64,000 nucleotides of DNA from Prostheceraeus crozeri (lineage: Eukaryota; Platyhelminthes; Polycladida; Euryleptidae). The translations under genes and the position numbers were made by a program. The notes beneath the pieces are model-generated. The model was not told the origin of the DNA. It did no database searches and saw only the letters and a program-made list of their open reading frames with translations. The stretch spans positions 62,001 to 126,000 of the forward strand of contig CAJQUW010005288.1 in NCBI GenBank assembly GCA_907163375.1, read 5' to 3'. Below are positions 18,791 through 29,522 of this stretch, piece after piece (the stretch's first letter is position 1; each line of letters starts with the position of its first letter).

Positions 18791-20724
18791 GTGTCTGCGA
18801 TTGTTTATCGGATTGACTTGACTTTGACAATGCCAAAAACAGCAAGAACTCATTCAGAATCGCTAAAAGCTATTTGTGTTATCTGCTTTGGTTTAAGTGA
18901 CCTTCGTAACATCTCCATTCACATGGAAGAACTTATCAAATCGCATATTTTTCCAGATTACAACACTGTTGATGGAACATTCTCGTGTGTCATATGTTCG
19001 TCGTGTCGAAAAAAAGTTTCGGCTGGTGAATTTGAAAACTTGCCTTTATATGATCGCGATAATATTCACTTTCCATTCCAAACTCGCACTCGTCAAAATA
19101 CAGCTTGTGAATGCACTATTTGTCAAATGGCAAGAAAAAAATCATATGAGTCTACGTTACCATGTCGTAAGTCATCACCAGGCAGACCGGTGTCTTCTCC
19201 AAGTACCAGTGTCTTCACATCCATGTCCATGGTGTGACGTGCACAAGACCGATCTCATAAACAACGAAGTTAGCCGCACATGGGACAGTCTATCATGCTT
19301 ATTTGGAGCTACTATGATTCATCGGAGGCGAAATCAAAGGCAAAAAACTATGGTAATGCAATACATCCCTCCATTATCCATGGAGATGGTAGTGAACTTG
19401 TTTTGAAAACAATACCGCCTCCAGAGTTGCATCTCCTTACAGGATCAGTCTCTAAGTTGTTCAATGTTCTGGAGGAAACTTCACATAGAATTGCAACACA
19501 ATGGTTAACTTCGTCGCGAGTGCACAGAGATCAATATCATGGCGTTACATTTATCGGTAATAGTGCTCGTCAACTTTTAAAGAGCGTCGACAAATTGCGA
19601 GCAATCGCAAAGCTTGAGACATTGCCTATCGTTTCTGCATTCAGAAATCTAGAGCGAATCGTCACAAGCTGTTTTGGAAATTTTCTGGACCAAGACTTTT
19701 CTCAGCATATCGTGAATTTTCGCAATGATCTTGATGCATTGAAGTTTTGGAGAAATAGTCCGGGAGCTAGCGTGAAGTTGTGCAGGGAACGAGGTAGTAC
19801 ATAAAACTTTCACATAGCATAGTACACCTCTAACCTACTGCAAAACTTTGCGTCTGCCGGATCAGATCATTTGCTTTTCAGAAATAGAGATAATAACAAA
19901 ATCCTATGTATTTCCAATGGTAAAATTGAGACATTTAAGGTGTTGACTCCATTTTTTCGAATATTTGCTCATAAAAGTTACACAAATTGGTATTTTGTTG
20001 AACTGGTTATTATAGAAATCATCTACAGATCATGATCTGTCAAATGAGCTATCATTTAGTGACAGAGGATGAAGTAAAGTGTACAAACAGACACTTTTCG
20101 TTGGCGTAACTGCAAATTTTAACATAGAAATTTCAGGAAAATTGTTGATGTACTTTAACGAAAAGTGTCTGTTTGTACACTTTACTTCATCCTCTGTCAC
20201 TAAATGATAGCTCATTTGACAGATCATGATCTGTAGATGATTTCTATAATAACCAGTTCAACAAAATACCAATTTGTGTAACTTTTATGAGCAAATATTC
20301 GAAAAAATGGAGTCAACACCTTAAATGTCTCAATTTTACCATTGGAAATACATAGGATTTTGTTATTATCTCTATTTCTGAAAAGCAAATGATCTGATCC
20401 GGCAGACGCAAAGTTTTGCAGTAGGTTAGAGGTGTACTATGCTATGTGAAAGTTTTATGTACTACCTCGTTCCCTGCACAACTTCACGCTAGCTCCCGGA
20501 CTATTTCTCCAAAACTTCATTGCATTATTCATCATGTGCCAGAGTTTTGCAAGATGACGTCTGAAGGCATGGGGAAGTTCAGCGAGCAAACCAGTCAATC
20601 ACTCCATGCAGACTTTGACTCATTTTGGTCGAACTATAAGATCAAAAACTTCGAAAATGACTATTATGCCGATCATATGTTGGCTGCGGTAAGGGCTTGC
20701 AACAGTCGCCACGTGAATATTTGA
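18791..20724 (+). pseudogene. Internally deleted transposase of the long-TIR element
   Basis: First part 18791-19237: a zinc-binding N-terminus (CVICFGLSD; CVICSSCRKK; CECTICQMARKK). Second part 19280-19804, in another frame: PPPELHLLTGSVSKLF, YHGVTFIGNSARQLLK and SAFRNLERIVTSCFG. Third part about 20506-20724: SPKLHCIIHHVPEFC, FSEQTSQSLHADFDSFWSNY and AAVRACNSRHV. This order is that of an uncharacterised DDE-type transposase-like family I recall from Hydra and other invertebrates. The central portion before PPPELHLL that should carry the first catalytic residues is missing, and a palindrome interrupts the C-terminal third. Non-functional. Confidence 0.7.
19736..20523. repeat. Near-perfect palindrome of about 788 bp
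   Basis: Arms of about 370 bp (19736-20106 and 20152-20523) are inverted copies with essentially no difference in the parts I compared, separated by about 45 bp. The outer ends of both arms are transposase coding sequence (TGAAGTTTTGGAGAAATAGT on the left, its complement on the right). It splits the transposase between LKFWRNSPGASV and SPKLHCI. Confidence 0.85.
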
Positions 20725-22013
20725 GCTTTTTACAAATAAAAGTTACTTTTCGTTAATGATTGCTTTAAGTATATGATGGGTTCTAGCGGCATCATGTTCT
20801 AACGGTGATGATTGAAAAGTGTACCTGATTAGATAGGAAATACTTGGCAACATTTCTATTCTAACCCCAAAATGCAGTTTCGGTTTCTCTGTCCGCCATT
20901 TTGAATTTTCGTCATTTTCTCGAAAAGATGATTTTCTAACAACTATTTTTGAAAAGAGCGGGTCAATTTACTTAGGAAACCGTTGCCGAAATAGTTGGGA
21001 ATTTTTTTAATCGACTACCAGAATGCAGTTTCGGTTTCTCTGTCCGCCATCTTGAATTTTCGTCATTTTCTCGAAAAGGGCTTTTGGTATGATTTTTAAA
21101 CTTTGATTTTCAAAATCTACATACAAAGATACATCAGAATCCGTCGAGAAATATAGCGGGAAATTTTTAAAATGAAACCGCCTCTCCTGGCACACCGTGA
21201 AGTGCAATAATGAAAGTTCATGGCTCAGGTGGTCCGACACAAGTGGACGCAGATTGCTGGCGAGTTATATTATGTGCCAGACTTTCCAATAGTTCGCCAA
21301 AACAGTTATGTCAAGCTATTGCTGATATGGCGAAACGATGGTGCACTGAAGAAATTGATCCTGAATATTTGAATGAATATGTTTCTTGTAGGCTGATAGC
21401 CCTTGATAAGAATCCCCCAACATCAGGATCGCGAAGGAGACGCAGGTCACCAGGAGATTTGTGGACTTCGCATTGCGAGATGAGGTGCTCCACGGTTTGA
21501 GCTGGATGACTGTCGAAAGCCTCATTGCTGGAGGGTAGCGACCACGCGTGCAATGTTGGAACGGAGTCAGTTCAGTCGGACCCATTGCTTTCGAGGGAGG
21601 TCGGCTCCGGATGTAACGATTGGTTTGGAGCTGGGAAGGCACACTTTAGAAAAAAGGGACCGTCGTTGACCTGCCTGTTCCACATATTCAAAACATCAAG
21701 CAGTACTCGGCCGTGCTGCTAACTAATGCAAGAGCGCCCGTTCGCAGTGTCGAAGGGCATGCTCCCCAGCTGCTGCTCACCAACGATCGTAGTAGTCCAT
21801 TTCTCGCACTTATCTTCTTTTCTATCTTCCGGAGGTGGAGTTTGTAGGTTAGTGTGCGATCAAAGGTCACACCCAAGTAAGTAGGGTGATCTGTATTCGG
21901 TAATTCCTAGAAGGGAAGAATCATATTTAACCTTAATATCTAAATGGCACATCACACAATTAGACAATTCTTGCTCCTTCTTGAATGGATCATTCGTGTA
22001 TCGCTTCCTATTA

Positions 22014-22252
22014 CCACCGGCGCTGTGGCCTTGTGGTAGAGTGTTCGCTCTGCGTCCGAGAGATCTTGGTTCAATCTTGGTCGGGTCAAACCTAGGACTT
22101 TTAAAATAGGCACACTCTGCATTCTTCCTAAACACTCAGCACGAAAAAGAATGAGAGTGGTAAATGACAACTCGACCACATGGAAGAAAGGCTCCGTGCC
22201 TAATGTGCTTCCGAGTATAAACAACGTTCATTTATTTATTTATTTTATTGGA
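22014..22252 (+). mobile_element. tRNA-derived SINE
   Basis: The head resembles a tRNA gene: box A GTGGCCTTGTGGTAGAG and box B TTGGTTCAATC about 45 bp apart, as in RNA polymerase III promoters. A roughly 150-bp body follows, ending in a TTTATTTATTTATTTTATT tail. It interrupts the antisense LINE. Confidence 0.7.
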
Positions 22253-22711
22253 AATGGAAAACAATAAGCTGCCAGTAGGACACCAGAGCAAGTGACAGAG
22301 GCGTGCGTGCTGTGATATCACTTCGCAGAGACCAAGACACACATCGTCTGGCTAGCATTCGATTCAGTGATGCACTATGCAGTGAGAAATGCTGAGGAGA
22401 GGATGTGAAATCATTAAGTGAACTAATTTTCGTACGCCTGCTACTTTTTTAAAAATGATCGGAATAGCCAACATTATGGAGAAAACTTTTGCAATGATAT
22501 GAATTCTTCGAATCTGAAGGAATTGTGGCAATCGAGGCACTTTGCTGGGACTCACAGTAATCCACACGCAAGCGACGCACGACTTTTTTCCTATCTCTGT
22601 AAGGTATTAGGAATTCATTTTTGCCCACTTACTAAGTTCCTCGATGTACCGTCGATTTCGAATTAATCACACTTCTAGCAAACCGAAGCACAAAAAATCT
22701 AAACAAAACAT
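22253..22711. other. Unassigned sequence within the LINE
   Basis: About 460 bp between the SINE tail and the next recognisable LINE segment. No coding or repeat structure noted. Confidence 0.4.
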
Positions 22712-24840
22712 TTAATTCTGTGGTCGTAACTGTTTTTCAGGGCTCATTTTCAAGTGCCACGTAGTTAAGTAGTCGTGCAGCAGTTTCACATCTTTGTTGA
22801 GGGTGTTTTCAACCTGGGACCAACTCCTATTTGTCGTCAGGAGAGCTAGATTATCTGCATATGTAGATGCTGAAGAGCATCGGGGATAAAGTACCTCATC
22901 CTTGTGGTACTCCGTTGCGAAGTCGTCAAAGGCGGCTAATTCGGTTGTCATTCGTCTTTAGCTTAAAGCTTCGATTGGATAAGAGCTCCATAATGAATGC
23001 AACGACATGGACATCACTCAATAGCCTCAGGAGCTTGAGGTGAAATCCTTTCAAGGAATAAATGAAGTACTTCGACCGATTATTGGCAAAATGGTGACAT
23101 GAATTTTGAAAGGGGGATATTAAAGAAGCAGCAGGCTCTTTTCAAACTTGCACTTGGTTATATTCAGGAACTGAAGCGGCGATTCATTCAGCAAAAGACA
23201 TCTTCGAGGATGTTGAAACTATTTTATTGGTAGATGCAAAAAATGCATTCAATTGCATCAATAGAAAAGCTGCCTTGCACAATATTCAACAGATTTTCCC
23301 ACCTTTCTATACTAACCTAATGACCACTTATCAAAAGCCTGCTAAGTTATACACTAATAGTCCAGATCATGAAGATAGCTGCATAACATCGGAAGAAGGC
23401 TGCAATCAGGGAGATGCTTTAGAAGTCACTCCGCTCATTCATGAATTATCTCAATTACAAGATAAATGCAAGCAAATTTGGCATGCGGATGGCAGCTGTT
23501 TCTTAGGTAAGCTTAATAAAATTCATCAATGGTGGAAACTTTTATGTTAGCGAGGCCGTGCTTTTGGATACTTTCCGAATGAGACGAAGACAGCTGTCAT
23601 TATAAAGAATCCAAACCATCTTTCAAAAGCAACTGATATTTTTGGAAAATATGGGATAAAAATTACATTGGAAGGTGACAGGCACTTAGGTGCAGCTATT
23701 GGAAATAACGATCATAGAGAAAAATTTGTCAAGGAGAAGATTGAAAGATGGATTCAAGATGTAGAACATCTCACAATAATTGCTGGTGAGGAACCACAAG
23801 CTGCTTTGTGCGGATTCACGGGAGGGTTGTGTCATCGCTGGTCATTCATGCAGAGAACGACTGCTAACATAAAAGACAATTTTCAACCGCTTGAAGAGGT
23901 GATTAGAGCCAAATTTATCCCTGCTGTAACAGGAAGGCCGGTTAGTGACTTAGAAAGACGCAAATTAGCCCTTTCTTTTCGTTATGGAGGTTTGGGGATT
24001 TCAAATCCAACAATCACAACCGATTCAGAATACGAGGCATCAAAAAAGTAACTGCAGATCTGACTTCAGTGATCATCAATCAAGATGGAACGTTGCCGGA
24101 CTTTGATAGTGCTAAAGTGCAACGCATCATGTCATTATTAAAAAAAATAATTGAAATTCAAAAGTGAGTTGATTGTTATATCAAATTCAATAGATGTAAA
24201 AATGAAACGGACCCTTGAATTTCTGAAAGAAAAGGAATCTAGTTCTTAGTTATCAGCTCTTCCTATAAAATCTCTTGGGTATTCATTGAACAAAAATGAA
24301 TTTAGAGATGCAACACGACTGAGATATAATTGGCGGATATCTAACATCTCATCATATTGTGGTTATGGAGAAGAAATGACACCAATCATTCACTAAATTG
24401 TAAATTAGGTGGATATGTTTCTCTACGCGGCAATCCAGTTCGTGATGCTATTGCCGAATTCTTGAGTGTTGTACGCAAAGATGTGACAACAGAACCAGAA
24501 CTTCTTTGAAATTAGTGTGATCAATCCCTACTCTTAATCATATTTTTTAAAAAAATTATCATGAAATAGTAACACAACACGAAGCAGAAAAGAAGCGAAA
24601 TTATGAAAATCGTGTTATTCAAGTTGAAAAAGCATCCTTCTACCCACTGATTTTTGGGACAACATTTGGATCAGGCACCCAAGCGAATGTTTTTTAAGGG
24701 AATGGCACATCTTATTGCTATGAAATATAATGACGAATACGCAGATGTTCTCGGACAATTAAGAACAAGAGGTTCATTTGCATTAATGAAAAGCTGTCTG
24801 ATTGGTGTTCACGGTATAGGGGCGAAAAATGAATAAAGTT

Positions 24841-26198
24841 TCTCTGTTGCAAATGCCGTTTAATTTGATTTCTTTTTAATGTATTATACTGTTGAGCAGT
24901 TGTAGATATTATTATTTTGAATCAATTGTGTTTGGTGTACATAAGTCACTTATTTTTCTCTTCTGTCAAGTCTATGTTACGAGAGATCATTTTGTTGTAC
25001 TATTTTTTGTAATATTTATTTACTACTAAACATAGTTCATTAATTTTTTCTAATTTTTTCTTCGGTCATTATTTTTCATAATAACCTCGATCCTCGGCTC
25101 TCGGTAATTATGACAAATAATGACCTCAGATCTATGCACTATCTGTTACGTAAATGTGTAACCTGATGATGGCCTTAGACATAAAGTCGTAATATCTACG
25201 GTAGTTAATAACAGCCTACATTTCTACTTACGATCATCGTACTTGGCTTTCCCAAAACATCGATTTGTAATTAAATGTGCAATCTTTTAACAATACAAAT
25301 ACGCTACCTTTTAAATGATAGTCTAAATCGTCGGCGCGATCATTTGAAAGATAGTCAGTGGATTCAATTAGTGCATTGTCACTGAACCTATTGAACATAA
25401 AATCTTTGACATCAAAAATCCAATATTTCAATCAGTAAAAGACTCAAATCAATACCATATACCAGGACGGCAATATGCTACTTCCTCATACCATTCTTAA
25501 TCCATGTCTCGAAAAAAGATTTCTATTACATATTGCAAACTCAAGATTCAAATAAAATTGTGAAATTGACGAAATACATTAGGGACGAATTACACGATAT
25601 TTTGTTAGAACCAATCTGTTGTGCAATTGCGACGGATGATTAGGTGATCAATATTCATCTGCAGTGATGAACCAGACTTGTCAATAAGGCCTTCAGTCAA
25701 GCGCTTTTTGTCACGAGATCAATACGAGGTCAGGAACAATATTTGATTCAGTCACAGAATTAGATTGTTTAATCGTGTCCCTTTTCTAGAAGTGCAAACT
25801 GATTCAAAGCGATGGCACATGCAGGAACTTAATAACTGGGCAAAAAGAAATTTTCAATGCCTTACAGAAATGGGAAAAATTATCGTACGGTTTGTTGTGA
25901 ATTCCTTCAAAGTGCTCCGATCACTATGATTCCTTCAGCTTCGAAGAATTCAGATCAATGCGTTATGAAAAGTGCACGCCTCTGACTTCTAACTACAGTA
26001 TCACTGGTATTACTGATAGTGATAACTGAACCAAAAAGGACAGAATATTTACTTGCATGCTGTCATTGCTCATTGCTTAGTGCTTTGGTTATCATTTTTA
26101 TGTTTTGTCACCTATTTCATTGGTGTTTGAGGCCAATACAATTTCAATGCCTGACATTGTGTTTAGGCTCGTATATCTTTCAATGTTGAAATATTGAA
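24841..26198. other. No gene; repeat remnants
   Basis: AT-rich DNA. At 25065-25160 there is a copy of the GGTCAT-family fold-back MITE (GGTCATTATTTTTCATAATAACC ... ATAATGACC). Just after it, CTGATGATGGCCTTAG near 25153 loosely resembles the start of a hammerhead core. No frame is credible. Confidence 0.5.
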
Positions 26199-26397
26199 CC
26201 GCAATGTGTCATTATTATGTAGATTTTGCATGTAACAATGCAGAATTTTGAGTGCGCGCAAGCGCACGAAAAATTCTGCATTGCTACATAGCAAAATCTA
26301 CATAATAATGATATTGTCCTAAGCTGTATTTCTATGGGAAAATATTGATATGATAAGTTTTGGGGAAACTATCATGGAAAAGCTTAGGACAATATGT
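26199..26397. repeat. Two adjacent fold-back MITEs
   Basis: 26199-26320 is a palindrome centred on GTGCGCGCAAGCGCAC, with arms containing CATTATTATGTAGATTTTGC. 26313-26397 is a second hairpin with ends ATTGTCCTAAGCT and AGCTTAGGACAAT. Neither has coding capacity. Confidence 0.7.
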
Positions 26398-26512
26398 AAT
26401 AGATAATGCATAGATTTGAGGTCATTATTTAATAATAATTACCGAGAGCCGAAGGTTCTAGGTTATTATGACAAATAATGACCGAAGAAATCTATGCATT
26501 ATCTGTTATAAT
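26398..26512. repeat. Fold-back MITE, GGTCAT family
   Basis: Inverted arms TAATAGATAATGCATAGATT and AATCTATGCATTATCTGTTA, with inner AATAATGACC/GGTCATTATT. Same family as 25065-25160. Confidence 0.65.
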
Positions 26513-27439
26513 CATAGAAATTAACAATGCCATAGAAGGTCCTAGAATGGAAATTGCATGAAAATTATGGCACACGCCGGGGGAACTTAGTTGAGGCAAA
26601 ATGCAACTTGTGTGATCTGGCTTCCATGTTTTTTGATTGACATTTATATTTATCAGGCCAATTCTTGATCTGGATTGTTGGTCTTTGTCCAAAAACCATG
26701 TACTCAAAAGCAACAGTGATTTTACAAAATGCTGCGCCGACAGGATGACAAAGAAGGAAATCCTTTTAAACGTTCTGTACGTTCATCATTTTGAAATATC
26801 GCTCCAATAATCTATCAATAGTATAATCAGACTCTTATGCAACTTGTAATGTCGATTTACAGAACATGCATAACTCCAGCTTGAAATCAGAGGCCAAGAA
26901 ATCTTAGAGTATTCATTTTACTTTAAAGGGTTCCCTTGTTCACTAAATTTGAATAATTTTCAAAATCTCTACATGCATTCGAATATCAGCTTCCAAAATA
27001 TCACATTTGTCATTCAATGATTAATTGGAAAGTTCCAGCGACATTTCATTTATTTGAGAAATGATTGTCGGTAAAGAAACTTTCAATGTGTTTATTCCAG
27101 AAAAGCGCCAGGTTTCTTAGCCGCTTGAAGAAGAAATTATCCAATAATTAGACTCTCTATCGGTGAATTCTTCAGATGCTCTTACAAACAGCACACCGAC
27201 CACTTTCAATAATGACTTTGTGAACCAATTTTTAATTCGCATTCCAATATTGAAAAATTGGAAAATTGTTGTCACTCTCAGTGACTGCCACAAAGACATA
27301 CTATATTAATCCATGGAATATTAGGCTATTTCACATGAAACAGTGCCGCCATCTCACTTGCAATTCTCTTCATGAAAATCCTGTAATTAGTTGTCAACAA
27401 CTTCCACAACCAACTTGGCAAATAGGTTCACTATGATAC
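26513..27439. repeat. Repeat R, copy 1, left part
   Basis: About 925 bp that recurs at 33931-34861 at roughly 85-90% identity by eye. The copy is split: its last 118 bp lie at 33303-33420, on the far side of the LTR element. On the minus strand both copies keep a similar frame (FSCNFHSRTFYGIVNFY), but no known family is recognised. Confidence 0.8.
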
Positions 27440-29499
27440 TGTAGAAATCCAATGACATCTACACTGTGTTATTTACATTTAAACCACTGACATCAGTAGG
27501 TGTCTATATCTTTGTAATGTATAATCGGTAGGAGGTTATCAGCGTTTAACTCCTGCATTTAACCTCCTGCAATCACTATCTATGAACTGCTGGGAAATCT
27601 CAGTACTGCAAAACAAATGTAATGTAAGTAATTGTATTACTATCAACTATAACAATATCATTCTAAATATGTGATTTTCAAGTATAGTGATCAGTCTTTA
27701 CGAATATAAATGTTGAAAGAACAGTTTTGAAAATTTCCTCCAAAAGATACATTTTCTGTGGAAATTCCTTCTTTTTCATTATTGCATTGGTTATTGGTTG
27801 ACATTGACGACTACATGTAGGTGCCTGAGCATCACTTTTTCTCAATGCATGGGTCACCTTTTCGTTCATCGATCCCATGTCGATGTAATTTAGATCTGCC
27901 TCTGATACATGACCAATACGCTTTTTCGCTACTTCATTTGGTAATCCTGATGCTATTATTCGCGTTTTTGCAGTTCTTCTTGTACTTGTGTTTGTAAAGT
28001 TACGTTTTGCTTTTATGCTCATCATTTGTTTCTTGACTACTTTTTCAATTTGATGAATACCTAATGGAGTTTTTTTGAACCAAGTTTCATTTTTGGGTTG
28101 TTGTATAGGTGTAAGATAAAAGGACGTTATTTCTTTGACATTTTCTCTGTAATGGACGAACTTTTTGTAGATCTTCACTGGACATCTCTCCGGGCTTTCA
28201 AAGTTAGGCAGCACATGTACGACTTTTGGCTCCATTCTGGCTTGTTTGATCCCAAATAAACGAGATTTAGAGGTGTTTTCTTTGTACTGAAGCACCTCCA
28301 CGCCATCTTTTTCTATCAATCGCAATTGATCGTTTTGATCCCCAAAAGTTAAGTGTTTGTGCTCCGTAGCAGCACGCAACCCTAGTTCAATGCTTAGAAC
28401 ATAAATGAGTGTGTTCTGTAGCTGTGTAGGGGAACTCGTTCCCAGCCCGTTAGGCCCGTTAGTCCATAATTTCTCTTCAGAGTTGAAAGATATTATGTCA
28501 CTTCTTTTGGTTATCTTTACGTTGCCTTCCTTTGCACTTGCCTTCATCTCACCGTCTAACACTTTTCTTGATTCACTGAAGTCTTTATCGCAGAATATTG
28601 ACCAATTTTTATCCATAACATTATTACAATAATGTTGCAGCATTGCAACCAACTCTTTCAGTGTTTTGGGAGGATATTTAGTTCCATCCGTTTTTCTAAC
28701 CTCACATAAAAAAACGCGAAGACATTGGTCTAATTCATAGGCGGTCATTTCATCAATATCTTTATAGACTTTTAAGCTTCCATCTAATCGACATTTCCAG
28801 AATTGTTGCCATTCTCTAAATATGCTCAGTGCCCACTTCTGTTTCTTTAATGTATTATAAGGTATCCTTTCTTCCAAATTCTTTTTCCTTTCTTCCTCTG
28901 TAGTTGTAGCAAATCTGCTTATACTGCTCATTTTCAATTCTTTTTACCGTAAGACTGATTAAGTAAAAGATGATATTGGATACTTTTGATCATGGACTAT
29001 TTTGATATTGCTTTTTGATTTTCAAACAGCAAATCAAACTAGGACTATGTTCATGCATGAACTAAATCACGGACACATAAATCCATAGCTTACATCTATA
29101 GAAATCTTTATATGTGTTATATCATGGAAATCTTAATAGTAAAAACCTTTTACTGTGGTGTAATAATTTATGGCTATAATGTAGATATGTTACATCAATG
29201 TGTTGTTGATATCAACTGTTTAAATATCTTAATACCATAATGACATCTAACCCTAAACCATTTTGGAAATCTTAGTAGATATCAGTGGTTTAAATAAGAT
29301 ATCTACCTGATTTACGGAGTTAAAACATGAAATCTACTCGTCTTCGCTGCGCTCCGACTCGTAGATTATCACTGGTTAACTCCTAGAATCAGGTAGATAT
29401 CATATACGTATTACATGCTATGTTACATTTTGAATTTTGTACACATGCCAATGCTTCACACTCAATACAGAGTTATAACTAACAAGACGTAATTCTACA
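27440..29499 (+). repeat. 5' LTR, expanded by an insertion
   Basis: Defined by the TG start after ATAC and by its end ATTCTACA, which is shared with the right border at 33298. The last 53 bp match 33246-33298. The recombinase gene and its flanks fill most of it; without them the LTR would be a few hundred bp. A hairpin of about 100 bp (29302-29402, arms GATATCTACCTGATT and AATCAGGTAGATATC) lies in its right part. Confidence 0.7.
27678..28937 (-). CDS. Crypton-type tyrosine recombinase
   Basis: An uninterrupted 419-codon frame. The N-terminal 130 residues are a helical core-binding-like domain; the C-terminal part is the catalytic domain of the DUF3504/KIAA1958-like family related to CryptonA elements. 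Visible: R188 in IELGLRAATEH (box I arginine), the family motif ERCPVKIYKKFVHYR, FYLTPI, then FTNTSTRRT (315-322), RIGHVSEADLNYIDM with H343 and Tyr351 as likely nucleophile. Relatives have NHSxRRT, so the box II histidine is replaced here by Thr317. Strand exchange may be weakened, or the protein repurposed. The gene lies antisense inside the 5' LTR of a Gypsy fossil and is far better preserved than its host. Partly inverted sequences lie on both sides (about 27470-27515 and 29277-29315). Single-exon; start by the first in-frame ATG. Confidence 0.8.
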   Translation of the reverse strand: MKMSSISRFATTTEEERKKNLEERIPYNTLKKQKWALSIFREWQQFWKCRLDGSLKVYKDIDEMTAYELDQCLRVFLCEVRKTDGTKYPPKTLKELVAMLQHYCNNVMDKNWSIFCDKDFSESRKVLDGEMKASAKEGNVKITKRSDIISFNSEEKLWTNGPNGLGTSSPTQLQNTLIYVLSIELGLRAATEHKHLTFGDQNDQLRLIEKDGVEVLQYKENTSKSRLFGIKQARMEPKVVHVLPNFESPERCPVKIYKKFVHYRENVKEITSFYLTPIQQPKNETWFKKTPLGIHQIEKVVKKQMMSIKAKRNFTNTSTRRTAKTRIIASGLPNEVAKKRIGHVSEADLNYIDMGSMNEKVTHALRKSDAQAPTCSRQCQPITNAIMKKKEFPQKMYLLEEIFKTVLSTFIFVKTDHYT

Positions 29500-29522
29500 T
29501 TTGGTGAGCCCGACTACCGAAT

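Larger units (their letters stand above)
17614..21202 (+). mobile_element. Long-TIR DNA transposon, 4-bp TSD TGCA
   Basis: The reading frame of the host retroelement resumes exactly across this segment, and TGCA is present at both borders (17610-17613, 21203-21206). The termini are inverted: tttCACGGTGTGCCAGGAG and its complement at the right. TIRs are about 335 bp (17614-17953 and 20868-21202) and each contains an internal 60-bp duplication (block CAAAATGGCGGACAGAGAAA). Inside: a deleted transposase gene, a Harbinger MITE and a large palindrome. Superfamily not certain; a 4-bp duplication would fit Chapaev/CACTA-like or Academ-like elements. CACGGTG resembles Transib ends, but Transib makes 5-bp duplications. 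Confidence 0.85.
21417..23060 (-). mobile_element. Antisense LINE fragment, Jockey/CR1-like
   Basis: Minus-strand pieces in order: 22951-22712 (ASTYADNLALLTTNRSW, the reverse-transcriptase active site with ADN for ADD, then LHDYLTTWHLKMSPEK), about 22000-21690 (LGVTFDRTLTYKLHLRKI, LRTGALALVSSTAEYC) and about 21560-21417 (QTVEHLISQCEVHKSPGDL, LRDPDVG). These are standard motifs of the end of the RT domain and the C-terminus of Jockey-type LINEs. It is frame-broken in several places and lacks a 3' UTR or A-tail at its left border. The host element's frame (LDKNP) meets it directly, so a deletion or recombination shaped this junction. It contains a SINE. Confidence 0.7.
16850..24840 (+). mobile_element. 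Decayed reverse-transcriptase element, interrupted by two large insertions
   Basis: Pieces of one protein occur in order at about 16850-17278, 17341-17609, 21207-21416 and 23062-24836. They match, from memory, a single-ORF reverse-transcriptase family common in cnidarian and other marine invertebrate genomes. Visible segments: an N-terminal RFGCKGKHVNGL motif, WKKNIFEPPRGKAG, CRLIALDKNP, LLVDAKNAFNCINRKAALHNI and EGDRHLGAAIG. The C-terminal region has a weak Cys/His knuckle and RDAIAEFLSVVRKDVTTEPE, then PLIFGTTFGSG and LRTRGSFALMKS. The C-terminal knuckle plus a restriction-like region suggests a non-LTR element of RLE type; this is inference. The catalytic YADD is replaced by HADG, and numerous stops and frameshifts (for example TAG at about 23548) make it dead. 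Insertions: 17614-21202 and about 21417-23060. Confidence 0.75.

Noticed and set aside
17614-21202. Assignment to Transib or a RAG-like transposon from the CACGGTG ends
   Set aside because: The TSD is 4 bp and the visible transposase motifs are not those I associate with Transib.
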